This document shows, in pieces, positions 31,926 to 43,989 of a stretch of DNA of 64,000 nt (its first letter is position 1; each line of letters begins with the position of its first letter). The notes under the pieces are model-generated. The model ran no database searches, was not told where the DNA came from, and saw only the letters and a list, made by a program, of their open reading frames with translations. The position numbers and the translations under genes are program-made. Origin of the DNA: Anastrepha obliqua (Eukaryota > Arthropoda > Insecta > Diptera > Tephritidae); contig NC_072895.1 in NCBI RefSeq assembly GCF_027943255.1, positions 89,902,001 through 89,966,000 of the forward strand, given 5' to 3'.

Positions 31926-32640
31926 GAAAAAATAAATTTATTTTTTCAGTTTACGTAGTAATCGAATTGTTCGAAAAATTTTCAAATAAATCTGAAAATT
32001 ATTAATTTTGTTCAAAGTTTTTTTTTTTTGTTTAATTCTTTTTGTGAAAAAAAAAAACATTTTTTGGTTGTTTTTGGCAAAATTTTTTTTTTGATGTTTG
32101 AAAAAATTTAAACTTTGGATAAAACTCAAAATTATTAATTTTACACAAAGTTTTTTTCTGTTTAATTCTTTTTGGGAAAAAAATAAATTTTTTTTGTTGT
32201 TTTTGGCAAAATTGTTTTTTGATGTTTGAAAAAATTGAAACTTTGGATAAAACTCAGAATTATCAATTTTATTCACAATTTTTTTCTATTTAATTTTTTT
32301 GGAAGAAAAACTAATTTTTTTGTTGAAAGTTTTTGGCAAAATTTTGTTTTTTGATGTATGTAACATTTTGAAAGATTTTTTCATGACAGCTCTTTCGGTT
32401 TTTTTGGCAAAATTGTTTTTTGATGTTTGAAAAGATTGAAACTTTGTATAAAACTCAGAATTATCAATTTTATTCACAATTTTTTTCTATTTAATTTTTT
32501 TGGAAAAAAAACTAATTTTTTTGTTGAAAGTTTTTGGCAAAATTTTGTTTTTTGATGTATGTAACATTTTGAAAGATTTTTTCATGACAGCTCTTTCGGT
32601 TTTCTTTTATATAAAGAGTGCAAATTAAAAAAAACTGAAG
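31926..32640 (-). repeat. Tandem array with units of ~125 and ~203 bases
   Basis: A unit containing GAAACTTTGGATAAAACTCA, GAATTATCAATTTTATTCAC, TTTTTCTATTTAATTTTTTT and TTTTTGGCAAAATTGTTTTT recurs about five times. The last part forms a higher-order duplication: 32281-32400 is repeated almost exactly at 32484-32605, including ATGTATGTAACATTTTGAAA and TTCATGACAGCTCTTTCGGT. The minus-strand frames with repeated KNNFAKNN peptides follow from the repetition. Confidence 0.85.
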
Positions 32641-34512
32641 CTCATTCTACTTCATTTTTTTGGCAAATGGTCTTGCGAATGTTCTTCCACAAGAAATTAA
32701 TTTTTATGGGCAATAAAGTGGTAAAAGCGTGATGGTTTTGTTAAACAGCGGATAATATTAAAAAAAAAACGTATGGAAAAGTTCTAACTCGAAAAATATT
32801 CTAAATATTAAAAACAATAATCACGCACTCAGTTTTGCTTGCCATTGTATATTCACCCATCACATTATATTGAACCTGTCCACAGGGTAAAATGCTTTAG
32901 AAATTTGGCGCCCAGAAACTGAATTCTGTTTATAAAGGAATCTATCTCTACAATTTGAAACTATTTCCCAGATGCAAGTTTGGTAGCTCACCATAGATAA
33001 GTGAATAAAAATTTAAAACAATTTTGCAGATACAAAACTTTAAACATTAAAAAAACACCCATTATATATTCACTTTAAGTCAATAGGAGCTCACTACATA
33101 TGTATTATCATTAGCAACAGCATCAATACGTCAAAGCGTTTTCAAACTTAATCGGAAAAAGCGAGCAAATGCAAATGATAGATAGGCAAAAAAATCGTTA
33201 ATTGAATGCATTCAGGGAACAAACGAAAGATTCCAAAAACATTAAAACATACGAGTAATTAAAAGTTCATAATACGCGTATTAAAGTGAACGAAATCATT
33301 TTTTGCCACCGTAAATTTTAATGAAAAACATAGTAAACAAATCGGTAAAGAGTAAGCGAAAAAACCACAAAATTTTTATTTTTTATATTCTTTTTAATTC
33401 AATGCCATTCATTGGAGAATCTACGATATCTGCGCTCGCTTTGGTAAACAAAACTTTTCGAATTTACACTTGCTCGTAATCGAACATATGATATTTATTT
33501 GGCTTGATTTTATGGCAAGCGGGAGAAATTGTGGGTTTCCAAGTTAAATAAAAAGCTTTGGTAGATTGCAACAACTATGCGGTTTATACTATCACTGGGG
33601 TGGCAAAACTATTGAGCTGATTTACCTTTTCGAATTCTTTTATTATTGTAAATAAGAATTTACTGCTTTGAGTTGATTGTTTGTGCTTCGACTTTTTATG
33701 AACAATTCAGTTATGTTTATTCAGTATCACGCTGGGAATTCAATAAAAAGTGAAATGAGTTAGTAATAGGTAAAGTATGAACGCCAAGTGCAGGTAGTTT
33801 TATTAGAGAAAATATAAAATTAATTTGATAAGACGAAATGTTATATATTATATAAATAATATACATATGTACTCATATGAGTTATATGTTAACACGAATT
33901 TCCCTTGCAACGCGTCTAGGCCCGAAAAAATTATGATTTCAATAACTTTTTTGCTAGTCAATTGATTTATTTTACAAAAATAAAAGCATTGCATTAATAC
34001 ATCGTGTTTCGACTTGACTTTAGCAAAATTTAAAAAAGAATTAGTAATTGTAAAAGTTATCGCTGTTTGTGTGGAGCCCGTTTCTCCAGAAGTGCCTTGC
34101 GGTGATCATCACAAGCCCTTGGAGATGCATCTTAAATTAATTGGGCAAGCGAAATTAGTTTTGCTAATAGATAATCTTTTGCCTGATCAAAACTTTTTTT
34201 CAAAATTAACAACATGGTGGCCTCAGGAAATATTTCTCAGATTTTAGAGAAAAACCCGACTATTAATTGTTGGGAAAAAATCATAGTTTTTCAAAAAAAA
34301 TCCTTCGATCAGGCACGAGAATTTTATGTTTTTCAAAAGCAGTACAAACTTTATTGAAATCTACCAAGCGGTTTTTAAGTTACAGTGATCATCAGTTCAA
34401 GTGTTGCTATCGATTTATGTAGCGCCCGAACACCCTTTGTTAATTGTTGAATAACTGGTAAAGTATTTGTCGGATTTACTTCAAATTTCCACACAATATT
34501 TTTAAGATATTA
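32641..34512. other. Spacer, no gene identified
   Basis: A 77-codon plus-strand frame at 34014-34247 (from MTLAKFKKELVIVKVIAVCV) has slightly higher complexity than its neighbours. I do not recognise it and no splice context supports it. Confidence 0.45.
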
Positions 34513-35602
34513 TTAGGTGTGCAACTGCAGTTCTCGTTTTTTTTTTTTGATGAAAATACAGATTTATTCTGAAAAATGGTTACAAGTGAATCACTGAAAG
34601 TATTGCTCATCGCTGGCTACTACTTTTTTCCCTCTTTCTGGTAGATCTCGTACACCGTCGCGGTATAATGTTCATCTTTTGAGGCTATCCACCGATCAAG
34701 CCATTTTTTTATGTCTTCATATGAATGGAACTGCTGATCAGCTACACCATGTGCCATCGATCGGAACAGGTGATAATCGGACGGCGCAATATCTGTATGG
34801 GGTATCTCAATACAGCGGGTGGGGTAGGATTTCCCATTTCAGTGTTTCAAAGTAGGTTTTAACGGTTTTGGCAACGTTAGGCGGAGCATTGTCATGCTAT
34901 GAAATCACTTTTTCGTGCCTATCCGCGTATAGCGCCTGCTCCTCGCGCAGTGCTCGGCTCAATCGCATCAATTGAAGTCGATACCGATCCTCGGGGATGG
35001 TTTCGCTTGGTTTTAACAGTTCATAATAAATAACACCAACTTGGTCCCACCAAATACAGAGCATAACCTTCGCAGCGTGAATATTCGGCCGAGGCGACGA
35101 CGTAGAAGCATGACCGGGCAGTCCTCAAGACTTTCCTTTCTTTGGATTGCTGTAATGAAACCATTTTTCATCACCCGTCACGATGCGAAGAAAAAAAACC
35201 CTTCCTTTTTGCCGCTGGATCAGGCGAAAAAACGACGTTCAACATCCCTTGGTTTTAACTCATAAGGAACCCAAGTCCCCTGTTTCTGACGCATTCCCAA
35301 AGCATGCAATCGCTTGGAATCACTTTGAATTGGCGGGTAACTCCTAATACTGAAGCAAGCTCTTCTTGCGTTTGACACGGATCCTCATTGTGCAATGCCT
35401 CCAATTCAGCGCCTTTGAAAGTTTTTGGCCTTCCTTCCCGCGGACGGTCGTCAACATTAAAATCGCCGTCTTTGAAACGACGCTACCAATCTCGACACGT
35501 TGTTTCACTTAAAGCAGCATCTCCATACACCTTTCGTAGCTCTCGATGCGCTTCAGCCGCCATTTTTTTCGAATGAAAGAGGAAAATCATTTGCCAGTTC
35601 AT
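34513..35602 (-). pseudogene. Mariner transposase relic, near full length
   Basis: From an ATG at 35600-35602 on the minus strand the reading gives 'FHSKKMAAEAHRELRKVYGD', 'ELEALHNEDPCQTQEELASV', 'RIVTGDEKWFHYSNPKK', 'VMLCIWWDQVGVIYYELLKP', 'HDNAPPNVAKTVKTYFETL' and 'DIAPSDYHLFRSMAHG'. All three catalytic Asp (GDEKW, HDN, APSD) remain, but several stops and frameshifts break the gene, for example directly before HDN and after HPLY. TTAGGTGTGCAACTGC at about 34513 looks like its left end. The opposite end is not recognisable because a rover-type sequence lies there. It is the same family as 22626-23315. Confidence 0.88.
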
Positions 35603-35790
35603 TTTTATTCTCAACAGAACCAGTTTCTTCAAATCTTTCATCAATCTTTAAGTTGTCAACTCATTCGGATGATTATTTGCACCGAAAAATTCACGAATTA
35701 TGCGATATGTTGTTCTTAAAGATCGATCATTTTCATAATATTTTTTAGTAATTTTAAGGCGTTGTTCTATCACGTAAAAATCCACATCTA
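35603..35790 (-). pseudogene. Rover-type transposase N-terminus abutting the mariner
   Basis: The minus strand gives 'VIEQRLKITKKYYENDRSLR', then 'TTYRIIREFFGANNHPNELT' and, after a stop, 'RLMKDLKKLVLL'. This is the first HTH of rover-type elements (compare 'NEQRLQIMEFYYKNACSVKK' at 50010). It runs without a gap into the mariner start, giving a two-family chimera. Confidence 0.65.
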
Positions 35791-37010
35791 TTCACTTGAC
35801 AAATATCAAAAATGGCATAGAAAAACAAGGTACCGCCTAGCTGTTATTCCACACTGACATCTAGGCGTCACTTTTGAAAGATCCTTTACAAAATTGAGAG
35901 TCTGAATGAGTCTGAGAAAACAAAAAACCACAAACGTTTCTCATAAAATGGCTTGATTAGACCTGCTCTATGGTTGCTAAAAAATTTCTATTACGAAAAA
36001 ATGTAAATAATAATCTTCAGCTTGAATATGGCTTGAATTTACATTAGTTTTTGAAAAACACAGAAAAAAGTGCATACTAAAAACAGACCAGCATATGCTT
36101 ACATACATTGATGTGTATATACTGAGGTCTCTAATGGTAGCCATTTAGTGGGTGTCGATTAACATTAACACTGGGTAGACAAAAAAATGCATGCACATCT
36201 ACATTCAAATGCGGTTTAGACGCGGTGGCGATGGATTTATTTTTAGTTTGGAAAAAAAACGTTGTTCAGGCATCTACATATACATACATATATCAGTGCG
36301 TATACATGCATGTGTGTATGTATGCTCTTACACATTTATCTATCACACCTATTAACGCATACATATACAATAGTTTTTATTGCTGCGTTTATTTATTTGC
36401 TTTTATTCTTCAGCATAAACTGGCTATCATTAACCAGCCTAGTGGTAAAAAAAAAATGTATTTAATGCCACTCCATAAATTTGTTTTATAACCAAAACAC
36501 ACACCATTTATTTCTTTTGTTTTAGTTTTACCGTGCCGCCAATGCTTTGCAACTTGTCATTGAATTCCAATGGGAAAGTGGATTTTGCCGTTAATTTTGT
36601 GGAAAATGTTGACAGATCAATATTATTAAATTTCCCTTCCTAGAAGTTCAAAAAATTATTTCTTCTGTTTTAGTTAAAAAATAATAACTTTAACTATTTT
36701 ATTCAGGAATACTGAAAATCCCTGAAACTAAAAAAATATTTATCTCGTTTTTTATTTATACTTTGTGAATGCCCAATGGATCAATATTACGATACAAGTC
36801 CCATAATTTATGCAAAATTTAGCAACTATTTGCCAAAATTTCATAACAAATCCACTAAATTTTTTTGTATGGAGAAAATACGAAACACCGTCTAGGGGAA
36901 AAAATTATCAGAAATCAAAGAGAATTTTGAGTCTCTTGAAATTTTTCAAATATTCGTGTAAAGCTTCAATTTATATATTGTTTTTTGTTAGATAATAAGC
37001 TGAACTTTCA
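35791..37010. other. Spacer, one weak exon candidate
   Basis: Mostly AT-rich with TACA/CATA microsatellite at 36270-36340. A strong acceptor TTTATTTCTTTTGTTTTAG ends near 36525 and is followed by an open frame of about 38 codons to a TAG near 36643, unsupported by any similarity I can recall. Confidence 0.4.
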
Positions 37011-38246
37011 CAAGGTGAAGTCCAAAATAAACCAGACTGAGCTAAAATAAAAACAACAGGAGCTTTGTTCGGATAACTTCGAGTTTATTTATTCAAAATC
37101 GTCCCCTCTGGCCGTGATACACTGTTTTGCGCGATCTAAAGGCTTTTCGAAAGAGTCTTTCAGGTCATTGACCGGAATGTCCTTCAGGATTTCGGTACAA
37201 GCCTTTTGGATGGCCTCTACGGAAGCAAAACGTTTTCCTTTCATAGCCAAATGCAATTTTCCGAATAGATAGATGTCGCAGGGAGCCATATCAGGCGAAT
37301 ATGGGGAATGATTGATGGTTAAAATGCGATTTCTAGTCAAAAAATCAGTCACAAGAGTGGATCGATGAGATGGTGGAATTCGACGAATGCGATACAACAA
37401 ACGCTTGAAAAGGCCAAGTTAGAAAATTGCATTGACGGTTTGGCCCATTGGCACAAACTCCTTGTGAACAATTCGTTGGAATCGTAAAAACAAATGATCA
37501 TCGACCTGGTTTTTGACTTCTCCAAAAGCGATTATTTGGGTGGTGGTTCGTCTGGGATCTTCCACTTTTAGATTTATGTTGGAAACCCTACGTTTCATCA
37601 CCAGTTACAATGTTGAAAAAGAAGTTCTCCTCTTTTCTCGCCTCTTTAATGAGGTCTTTCGATTGTTGAATTCTGAGCAATTTTTGATCATTGTGCGGAA
37701 AGGAACGTGCACAGACCTTTCGTAACCCCAAATGATCAATTAAAATGCGATAAACCGATGTTTTGAAAATATTCAACTCCGATTCCATGACTTTCAACGC
37801 TGATTTCGGTTCATTTTCGATAAATTTACGAACAATTTCTATGGAGTTTTCGGTGATTACTGATTTTGGGCGGCCCGCATGTTCATTGTCATTTATGTCC
37901 TCACAACCATCTCTGAAACGTGTTAGCTACTTATGAACTCTGGCACGAGATAGACAATCACCCCCATAAACTTTTCTCATTAATTCAAATATTTCGGTAT
38001 ACGTTTTACCGATTTTAAAACAAAATTTGATATTAGCTCTTTGTTCGAAACTCATTTTTGCACCGGTGACACAAACATACTGACACTTTAGATGCAATAT
38101 CTTCGCTTCCACTGAACCGAATGTCACCAAGCTTTCTCTGGAAGTCAGCAAGCGATCAAACTTCCAACGCGCTAACTCATTAAAAAGATGGCGCGATCAA
38201 AAACATTTTTATGATGTCAGTCTTTTTTATTTTGGACTTCACCTTG
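37011..38246 (-). mobile_element. Mariner-like element with both ends, transposase broken
   Basis: The ends CAAGGTGAAGTCCAAAATAA (37011) and TTATTTTGGACTTCACCTTG (to 38246) are inverted repeats 1,236 bases apart, a normal mariner length. The minus-strand transposase appears as 'SFEQRANIKFCFKIGKTYTE' (38080), 'RPKSVITENSIEIVRKFIEN', 'NFFFNIVTGDET' followed by a TAG in place of Trp, 'GQTVNAIF', and 'NHSPYSPDMAPCDIYLFGKL' down to 37089. The first and third catalytic Asp are present. The HDNAPSH block is mutated, with only PPSHR readable. At least three breaks occur. Confidence 0.9.
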
Positions 38247-38421
38247 TATGTCAAATTCTACTTAGCAGCTGAAAGATGAAATGCTATAGGTCTATTACAG
38301 TTTTTAAGACGAAGCGTTACTACAAAAAAAACCACAAATTTGAAAGACCCTGTTAAGGAGGATTAGAAAAGTTTAAAACGTTCCAAGTTTTTAAGAAAAA
38401 AATCGACGTAGCACTTTCATG

Positions 38422-38641
38422 TTTCGGTAAACGTTTTACCGATTTAAAAACAAAAATTGATATTAGCTCTTTGTTCGAGACTCATTTTGGTATGCTTGTG
38501 TCATCATACCGACACTTTAGACGCAATAACTTCGTTTCCACTGAACCGAATGTCACCAGGCTTTCACTAGAAGTCAGCTAGGGATGTACTTCCAAAAACA
38601 TTTTTATGATGCCGTTCTTGTTTATTTTGGACTTCACCTTG
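38422..38641 (-). mobile_element. Truncated second copy of the same mariner, 5' end only
   Basis: It repeats the end of the copy at 37011-38246 with few changes: GTAAACGTTTTACCGATTTA, GATATTAGCTCTTTGTTCGA, CCACTGAACCGAATGTCACC and the terminal GGACTTCACCTTG. It covers the end, the 5' untranslated region and the start of the gene, then stops at 38422. The two copies lie about 175 bases apart in the same orientation. Confidence 0.88.
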
Positions 38642-39291
38642 TATAAATAAAATAATGAACAAAAACAAAAAAAAAAAATATTTAAAACTAGTCAAAATAT
38701 TTACATGATATAATTTTTTTGCGGGCTGTAGTCGGTATAAATTATTTTTTACCATCCTAAGTGATGGGCGACTATTAGAGCAATCAAAGGTCGTGAAATT
38801 CTGCCTTTGCGTTAATTTCACTTAAAAGCCGTGCATCAAAAAATTTTTTCTTCTCTGTCATAGTTCGGAGCAATCACAGAGTGTATGACTGAGGCATTTT
38901 GGCTGCAGATTCAATGTAAGTCATTGTGATTGTACTTATGAGCCGATATGTGTTGCCGAATAGCCCCTGTTTATGAATTCTTCAATTCTATTTAGCTTTT
39001 GAAGTTTCTCTAGCTAGTAGTGCTCTACTCCGATCCCAAAGGTACTAAAAAGTTTCGGTCTCTAAAAACGCCCACCTTAACTCTACCAGGTCAAGGAAAG
39101 TGGTTCGGAAGTATGCTCTCTTCCGAACTCATCTGCCTACCTGCCCTATTTGTTATTAAATATTTTTATATTTATCGTTAAACATTTTATTTAATTTATT
39201 CATTAAATTCATTTTGATGATTTTAAAGATCTTCGTATACATTTTTCATCTCTTTACATTTTTTGTCTTCCCTTTTTCCCCAAAAACGCAG
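38642..39291 (+). other. Spacer ending in a splice acceptor
   Basis: No gene is seen until the pyrimidine-rich tract TTTGTCTTCCCTTTTTCCCC and the acceptor AACGCAG at 39285-39291, which begins the exon at 39292. Probably intron (inference). Confidence 0.5.
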
Positions 39292-39537
39292 CGCCGTGCA
39301 TCACGACGCGCCTCCCTGCGTCGCGGCTCCATTTCAGTGCTGCCACAAAAGTCTGCCGAAATTCCATGGGACATTCTGGAGCGTCTATTCATGCCATTCC
39401 TGTTCTGCCATGCCGCTGCATTGATAATCTCAACTCTACTGCATGCGCTGGACATTTCGCATGTTTCTACATTTGCGGTGTTTGTTTGGTTTGCGTTGTC
39501 GACAATTGGAGCGGTGCTCTTCTATCATTTCGTTAAG
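39292..39537 (+). CDS. Internal exon of an unrecognised host membrane protein (82 codons)
   Basis: The exon is bounded by a strong acceptor (pyrimidine tract plus GCAG, AG at 39290-39291) and a strong donor GTGAGT (39538). It is 246 bases long with phase 0 at both ends, so it can be skipped without a frame change. It starts with a basic, Arg/Ser-rich stretch (RRASRRASLRRGSISVLPQK) containing RRAS/RRGS sites of the PKA consensus type. Two hydrophobic helices follow, about residues 32-50 (LFMPFLFCHAAALIISTLL) and 58-79 (VSTFAVFVWFALSTIGAVLF). Codon use is balanced and unlike the AT-rich flanks. I cannot name the protein. Neighbouring exons are not identified. Confidence 0.75.
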
Positions 39538-39889
39538 GTGAGTTGATGAAAAATTGAGAAAATTCAGTAAATTGAAAAACAGAATAAAAAATTTAAATGT
39601 TTGTAAGTTCTTTAATATATTTTAAATTTAAAACTAAGTTTAGATGGCAGAAATTAAGAATAAAAAAAACCAAAACAAAAGAATATTAAAACATCAAGGA
39701 AATCCAATTGTTTTCTTAATAAATTTATTTGAAATTTTATTTCGGAATTTCCCCATATTTTGAGTTTTCGTTTTATAGTAAATTTATTTAGTAGAGGTTT
39801 TAAATTAAAAGATTAATTAGTATGCAAATATGTAATAGTTTTCACGAGCTTATCATGTTTTTAAAGTAAAATTTTTTTTTTTTAATTTC
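39538..39889 (+). other. Start of the downstream intron
   Basis: AT-rich sequence directly after the donor. Nothing else is seen. Confidence 0.5.
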
Positions 39890-41625
39890 TAATTTTTCAT
39901 TTTAAACAAAGTTTTTCTTAGACTCTATAATAAAGAGCGAAATATATTAAACGAAAAAAATATTAAAAAAATTATAAAAATTAAATTCTCCTAAATCTTT
40001 CTTATATTTGAGTTTTTTACTTTTTTTAATTTAATTTTTTGTTGAAAAAGCGTGCAAGAAAATGGAAAGGCGCTAAATTAACAAAAAAAATGTATTGAAT
40101 ACAAATATGGAAACGTCATTTTTTTATAAACGCATTTAATCATTTTTGGTAAATTTTTTAATATATATTAAAAAATTTTTTAGCAGAAACAAAAAAATTA
40201 AAAAAAAAATATTAATATAATTATGTAATTCGAATTTTTCATAAATTTATTTAAATAATCTGATTTTTGTTTGCCAAATAAAGTACATAATACATAATAA
40301 CAAATGCAGTTCTTGTTAAACTAAAATTTTTTTCTCTGTTAAACGTATTTAATAAATATTTTGTCATTTTCTTTTAATTAAATAAAGTTTATTAAAAAAA
40401 GCAAATAAAGTAAAAATCGGCGACTAAAATGATTATGAAAAAGAGTTTTGTTTGATTTATTTAAATAATCCAGTTTTTATACTTTTTGTTAATTTCATTT
40501 TATGTTTTTCATTTTTACGTAATAATCAAAAAGAATTTTTTTTTCTTAAATTTGTATTTTTTTTTTTTTGAAATTTTGATAAACTTCTGTTTTAAACTAA
40601 GCAGGAGCAAATAATTATAAATCTCTTGAACAAAAAATTTATGACGCCGTTATATGTTTTTAATTTTCATTTCAAACTAAGCTCATTTAGCAAAAGCACT
40701 AAATTGAAAATTAAAAATAAATGAAAAATTTTCATTTAAATTTATTTAATAATTTTAAATTTTAGTCAATAGATTGTTTTTTGTTTAATTTTTAATTATC
40801 GTTTTAAACAACTTTTATTTAGTAGAAGACTATAGTATATGATTGTGTTGTTTTTTTATAAATTTATATAATGGTTTTCGTTGGATTTTTAAAAACGAAT
40901 ACTAGGAATTGAAAACCCTTGTATTCGTTTTAAAGAAACATTGGCTTGGTGGAATAATATTCAAAAATCTGTATTTTAAAATGCATTTTTTTAATTTATT
41001 TAATGTTTTTATCAATTTTTTAATTGCCTTTTAAACAGGCCAGACGAGCCAAAAAAAAAACAACAATAAATAAATAAATATTCGAACATTTAGCACAACA
41101 TTTTTTTCTAATTTCCTTTTCAAACTAAATTTCTTTAGCAAAAGCAAAAAAATTAAATGTATTCAAAAAATGTACGAAACTTTATTTAGAAGGAGCAAAA
41201 AAAAATCCAATTAAAGAATATTCGAAAAAATATCACAACGTTTTTTTCTATTTTGCGTTTCCAACTATCTACTTTTAGCAAAAGCAAACAAAAAAATAAA
41301 AATTTTACGAAATTGTATTTCCCCCTGAATGTTTTTTTCTCATTTCCTTTTAAAACTAAGTTTATTTAGCATTCAAAAAATTTACGAAATTTTTTCCCCC
41401 TCAATGTTTATTCCTAATTTTCATTTCAAACTAAGTTTATTTAGAAAAAGCAAAAAAACAATATACGAAAATATATCACAACGGTTTTTTTCTATTTTCC
41501 GTTTCCAACTGTGCTTTTGTAGCAAAAGCAAAAAAAAAAACTAAAAACTGTACATTTTCCCCCTTTCACTGTTTTTTTCTAATTTTCGTTTCAAATTAAG
41601 TTTATTTAGCAAAGGCAAAAAATTT
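39890..41625 (+). repeat. Degenerate ~80-150-base tandem array within the intron
   Basis: The motif TTTCNTTTNAAACTAAGTTT followed by ATTTAGCAAAAGCAAAAAA recurs near 39900, 40600, 40675, 40790, 41115, 41255, 41345, 41420, 41500 and 41585. Spacing tightens to about 80 bases at the right end, where copies are most alike. Between copies it is poly(A)- and poly(T)-rich. Confidence 0.75.
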
Positions 41626-43985
41626 GAAAAAATATATGTTTATGCATTCAAAAAAAGTCGGTTTGTTGACAAAGAAAAAATGAAAATTCAAAATATATTA
41701 ATAAACTTTGTGGAAATGCGATTTAATTTATATTTTAAAATTTTTTTATAATTTTATTTTTTTTTTTCAATTTATATTTTTAAATTTTTTTATAATTTTA
41801 TTTTTTTATTATTCGTTATTTTTATTTTTAAATTTTTTTATAACTTTATTTTTTTTACTAATTGTTATTCTTATTTTACTTTATTTATTATGAAAAGGTA
41901 AAAAATTTAAAAATATAGTCCATACTCGCAATATCTGAATTTAAAAAGTCGTTTACTCTGAGATATATTTTTGTCTAATATTTTCTTCTATTTATTCTTT
42001 TGATATTTTTTGGTCATACCAGTGGTTCTATATTTTCATAGATCAATTTTAGATTGCCATGAAGCCGTAAATTAAAATTCAATTAAAATCTTATATATTA
42101 AAAAAGCAATTCAACCATTAGAAATGATTTTTTTTATAAAATATCCTCTAAATTAAAAATAATTTTTCTGCTTTTTTTCAACCATCAACATTTTTGTCAG
42201 TAAAATTCACAGATGCCCATATACTCGTCCGTATAGCACATCGCATAGTATCTGTATTAATTTTTTAAGCTACTCACAGAAATCTACCCAAAAACATAAC
42301 AAGCATTAATATATAAATATTTTAAACAGAAACAAAATTTATCTCTAAAGCCAGCTAAGCAAAAAACAAAAATGACTGATGGTGAGAAATATAGGGGAAC
42401 AAAAAATTTCCAAAACAAAAATAATAATTTTGTGAAATATTATTGGGCAGCACAAAATTATAAACTGCCATCGAAAGCATTTTTTCGCATAACAATAAAT
42501 AAATATGTACTTATGTGCGTATTTAAGATGACCGCTAAATATAGACTATCTAATAAATAAGTCGAGCAACAACTGCAATGAACAGCTAAAAAAGTAAAAA
42601 CGCATAAATTCAACATAATCCAGTAATAAAAATAATAAAAGGGAAAAAAGGAAAGAAAAAGCTTTCAACTTGCAGTAATTTGTTTGAAATAAAAACATTT
42701 TAAATACTTATAAATGAAAATTTTGATAAATACAAATGCAGCTTAAATCAAAATAAATATAAAAAGTGAGTCACAATAAAAATAGATACATAAAAGAAAA
42801 AAAAAGTATAAAAAAATCTGCTTGAAAACCAAAAAAATAGAAGCAGAAGAAATTCCCATTTTATAAATTTTTCCATTCTGCTGCTCATGGCGCTTTTTTA
42901 TTTTCTTGAATATTTTTTGTTTTTATTTTCTTGTTTTTATATTGTATATATGGAAAAATACACTTTGTGAACGCATTACAGGTTTAATGTTTAAAATTTT
43001 TGTGTTAACTATCAATCCTTTTTACAAAAATTTGTGAATATTTCTTTTGGCGTATTGAAAATTTTCTAGTATTTTTTACCTATTTAGAGTGATAACGAGT
43101 TAAATCCAATTATCAAATTATTGATATACAAAAATGCATTCATTCATACATACATTTGGAAAGTAATGTATGTATGTACATACATACATATGTGCTTCCG
43201 AAAGGCAATAACAACCAATAAAATATTTGTTCGCCTAAAAGCGATTACGCGCACTTTCACCTTCATATGAGCTAAAAGCTAAAGTTATAGGCAGAAGTGA
43301 TGAATTTACAGTGACAGCCAATGTAATATAATATTTTCCCAAACTTCCCGTTAAGTTACTTGTGCACTGCAACCCTCTGCAGGAGTTGGCTCATCCCAAC
43401 TACCTTTCACTCATTCGGATAGCAGATTACAGGGGCATAGAAAAAAAATTATGGTAATGAATTAGCAAGGCTTGGTATGCATGAACAAACAGATTTTCGG
43501 ATTTTATTATTTTCGTTAAATATGTACATATATGTATATGTATACCCTTCACCAGTAAAAAAAGAGCTACTTAAGGCTCAGAAGCGCCGAAAGTGCTCAT
43601 GGATTTAGATCACCTTGAAGCATTCCTCGGTGCATCCCAGTCATCACTGGGCGAAATGTTTGTTGATCAAAGTAAGAGAGTGCTGCCTTCTACCCCAAAG
43701 CTATTGAGACTCTAATGCACCTTCTTCTACCATAGATATATACAAGTACCGCAAATTCTAAGCTCATTGCAACGCAAGCAGATTAAATACATGCCTACAC
43801 TGGAATGATTTCAGATTTGAGACTCAAAAATTCTAAGAAATTCTAGGTTGCATTGCTCCACAATTCTGTTTTGAAAATTATTTTTCAATTATAATCCTAG
43901 AAAGATGTGAACGCGGTAGCGTTAACGACCTTGAACCAGCGTCAGTGACTGTCATCACTGATGGCTGAAGACTAAACAAATAGGA
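41626..43985. other. AT-rich spacer, no gene identified
   Basis: A local T-rich repetition lies at 41725-41880 (TTTTTTTATAATTTTATTTTT, ~60-base period). TATG/CATA microsatellite lies at 43140-43190. The 43560-43740 stretch is more balanced in composition, but no frame or family is recognisable. Confidence 0.45.
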
Positions 43986-43989
43986 CCGG

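Noticed and set aside
31938..32477. 112-codon and 63-codon minus-strand frames with repeated peptides
   Set aside because: By-products of the tandem array.
36507..36645. Acceptor followed by a 38-codon frame as a terminal exon
   Set aside because: One good acceptor alone is expected by chance in this much sequence, and no protein similarity supports it.
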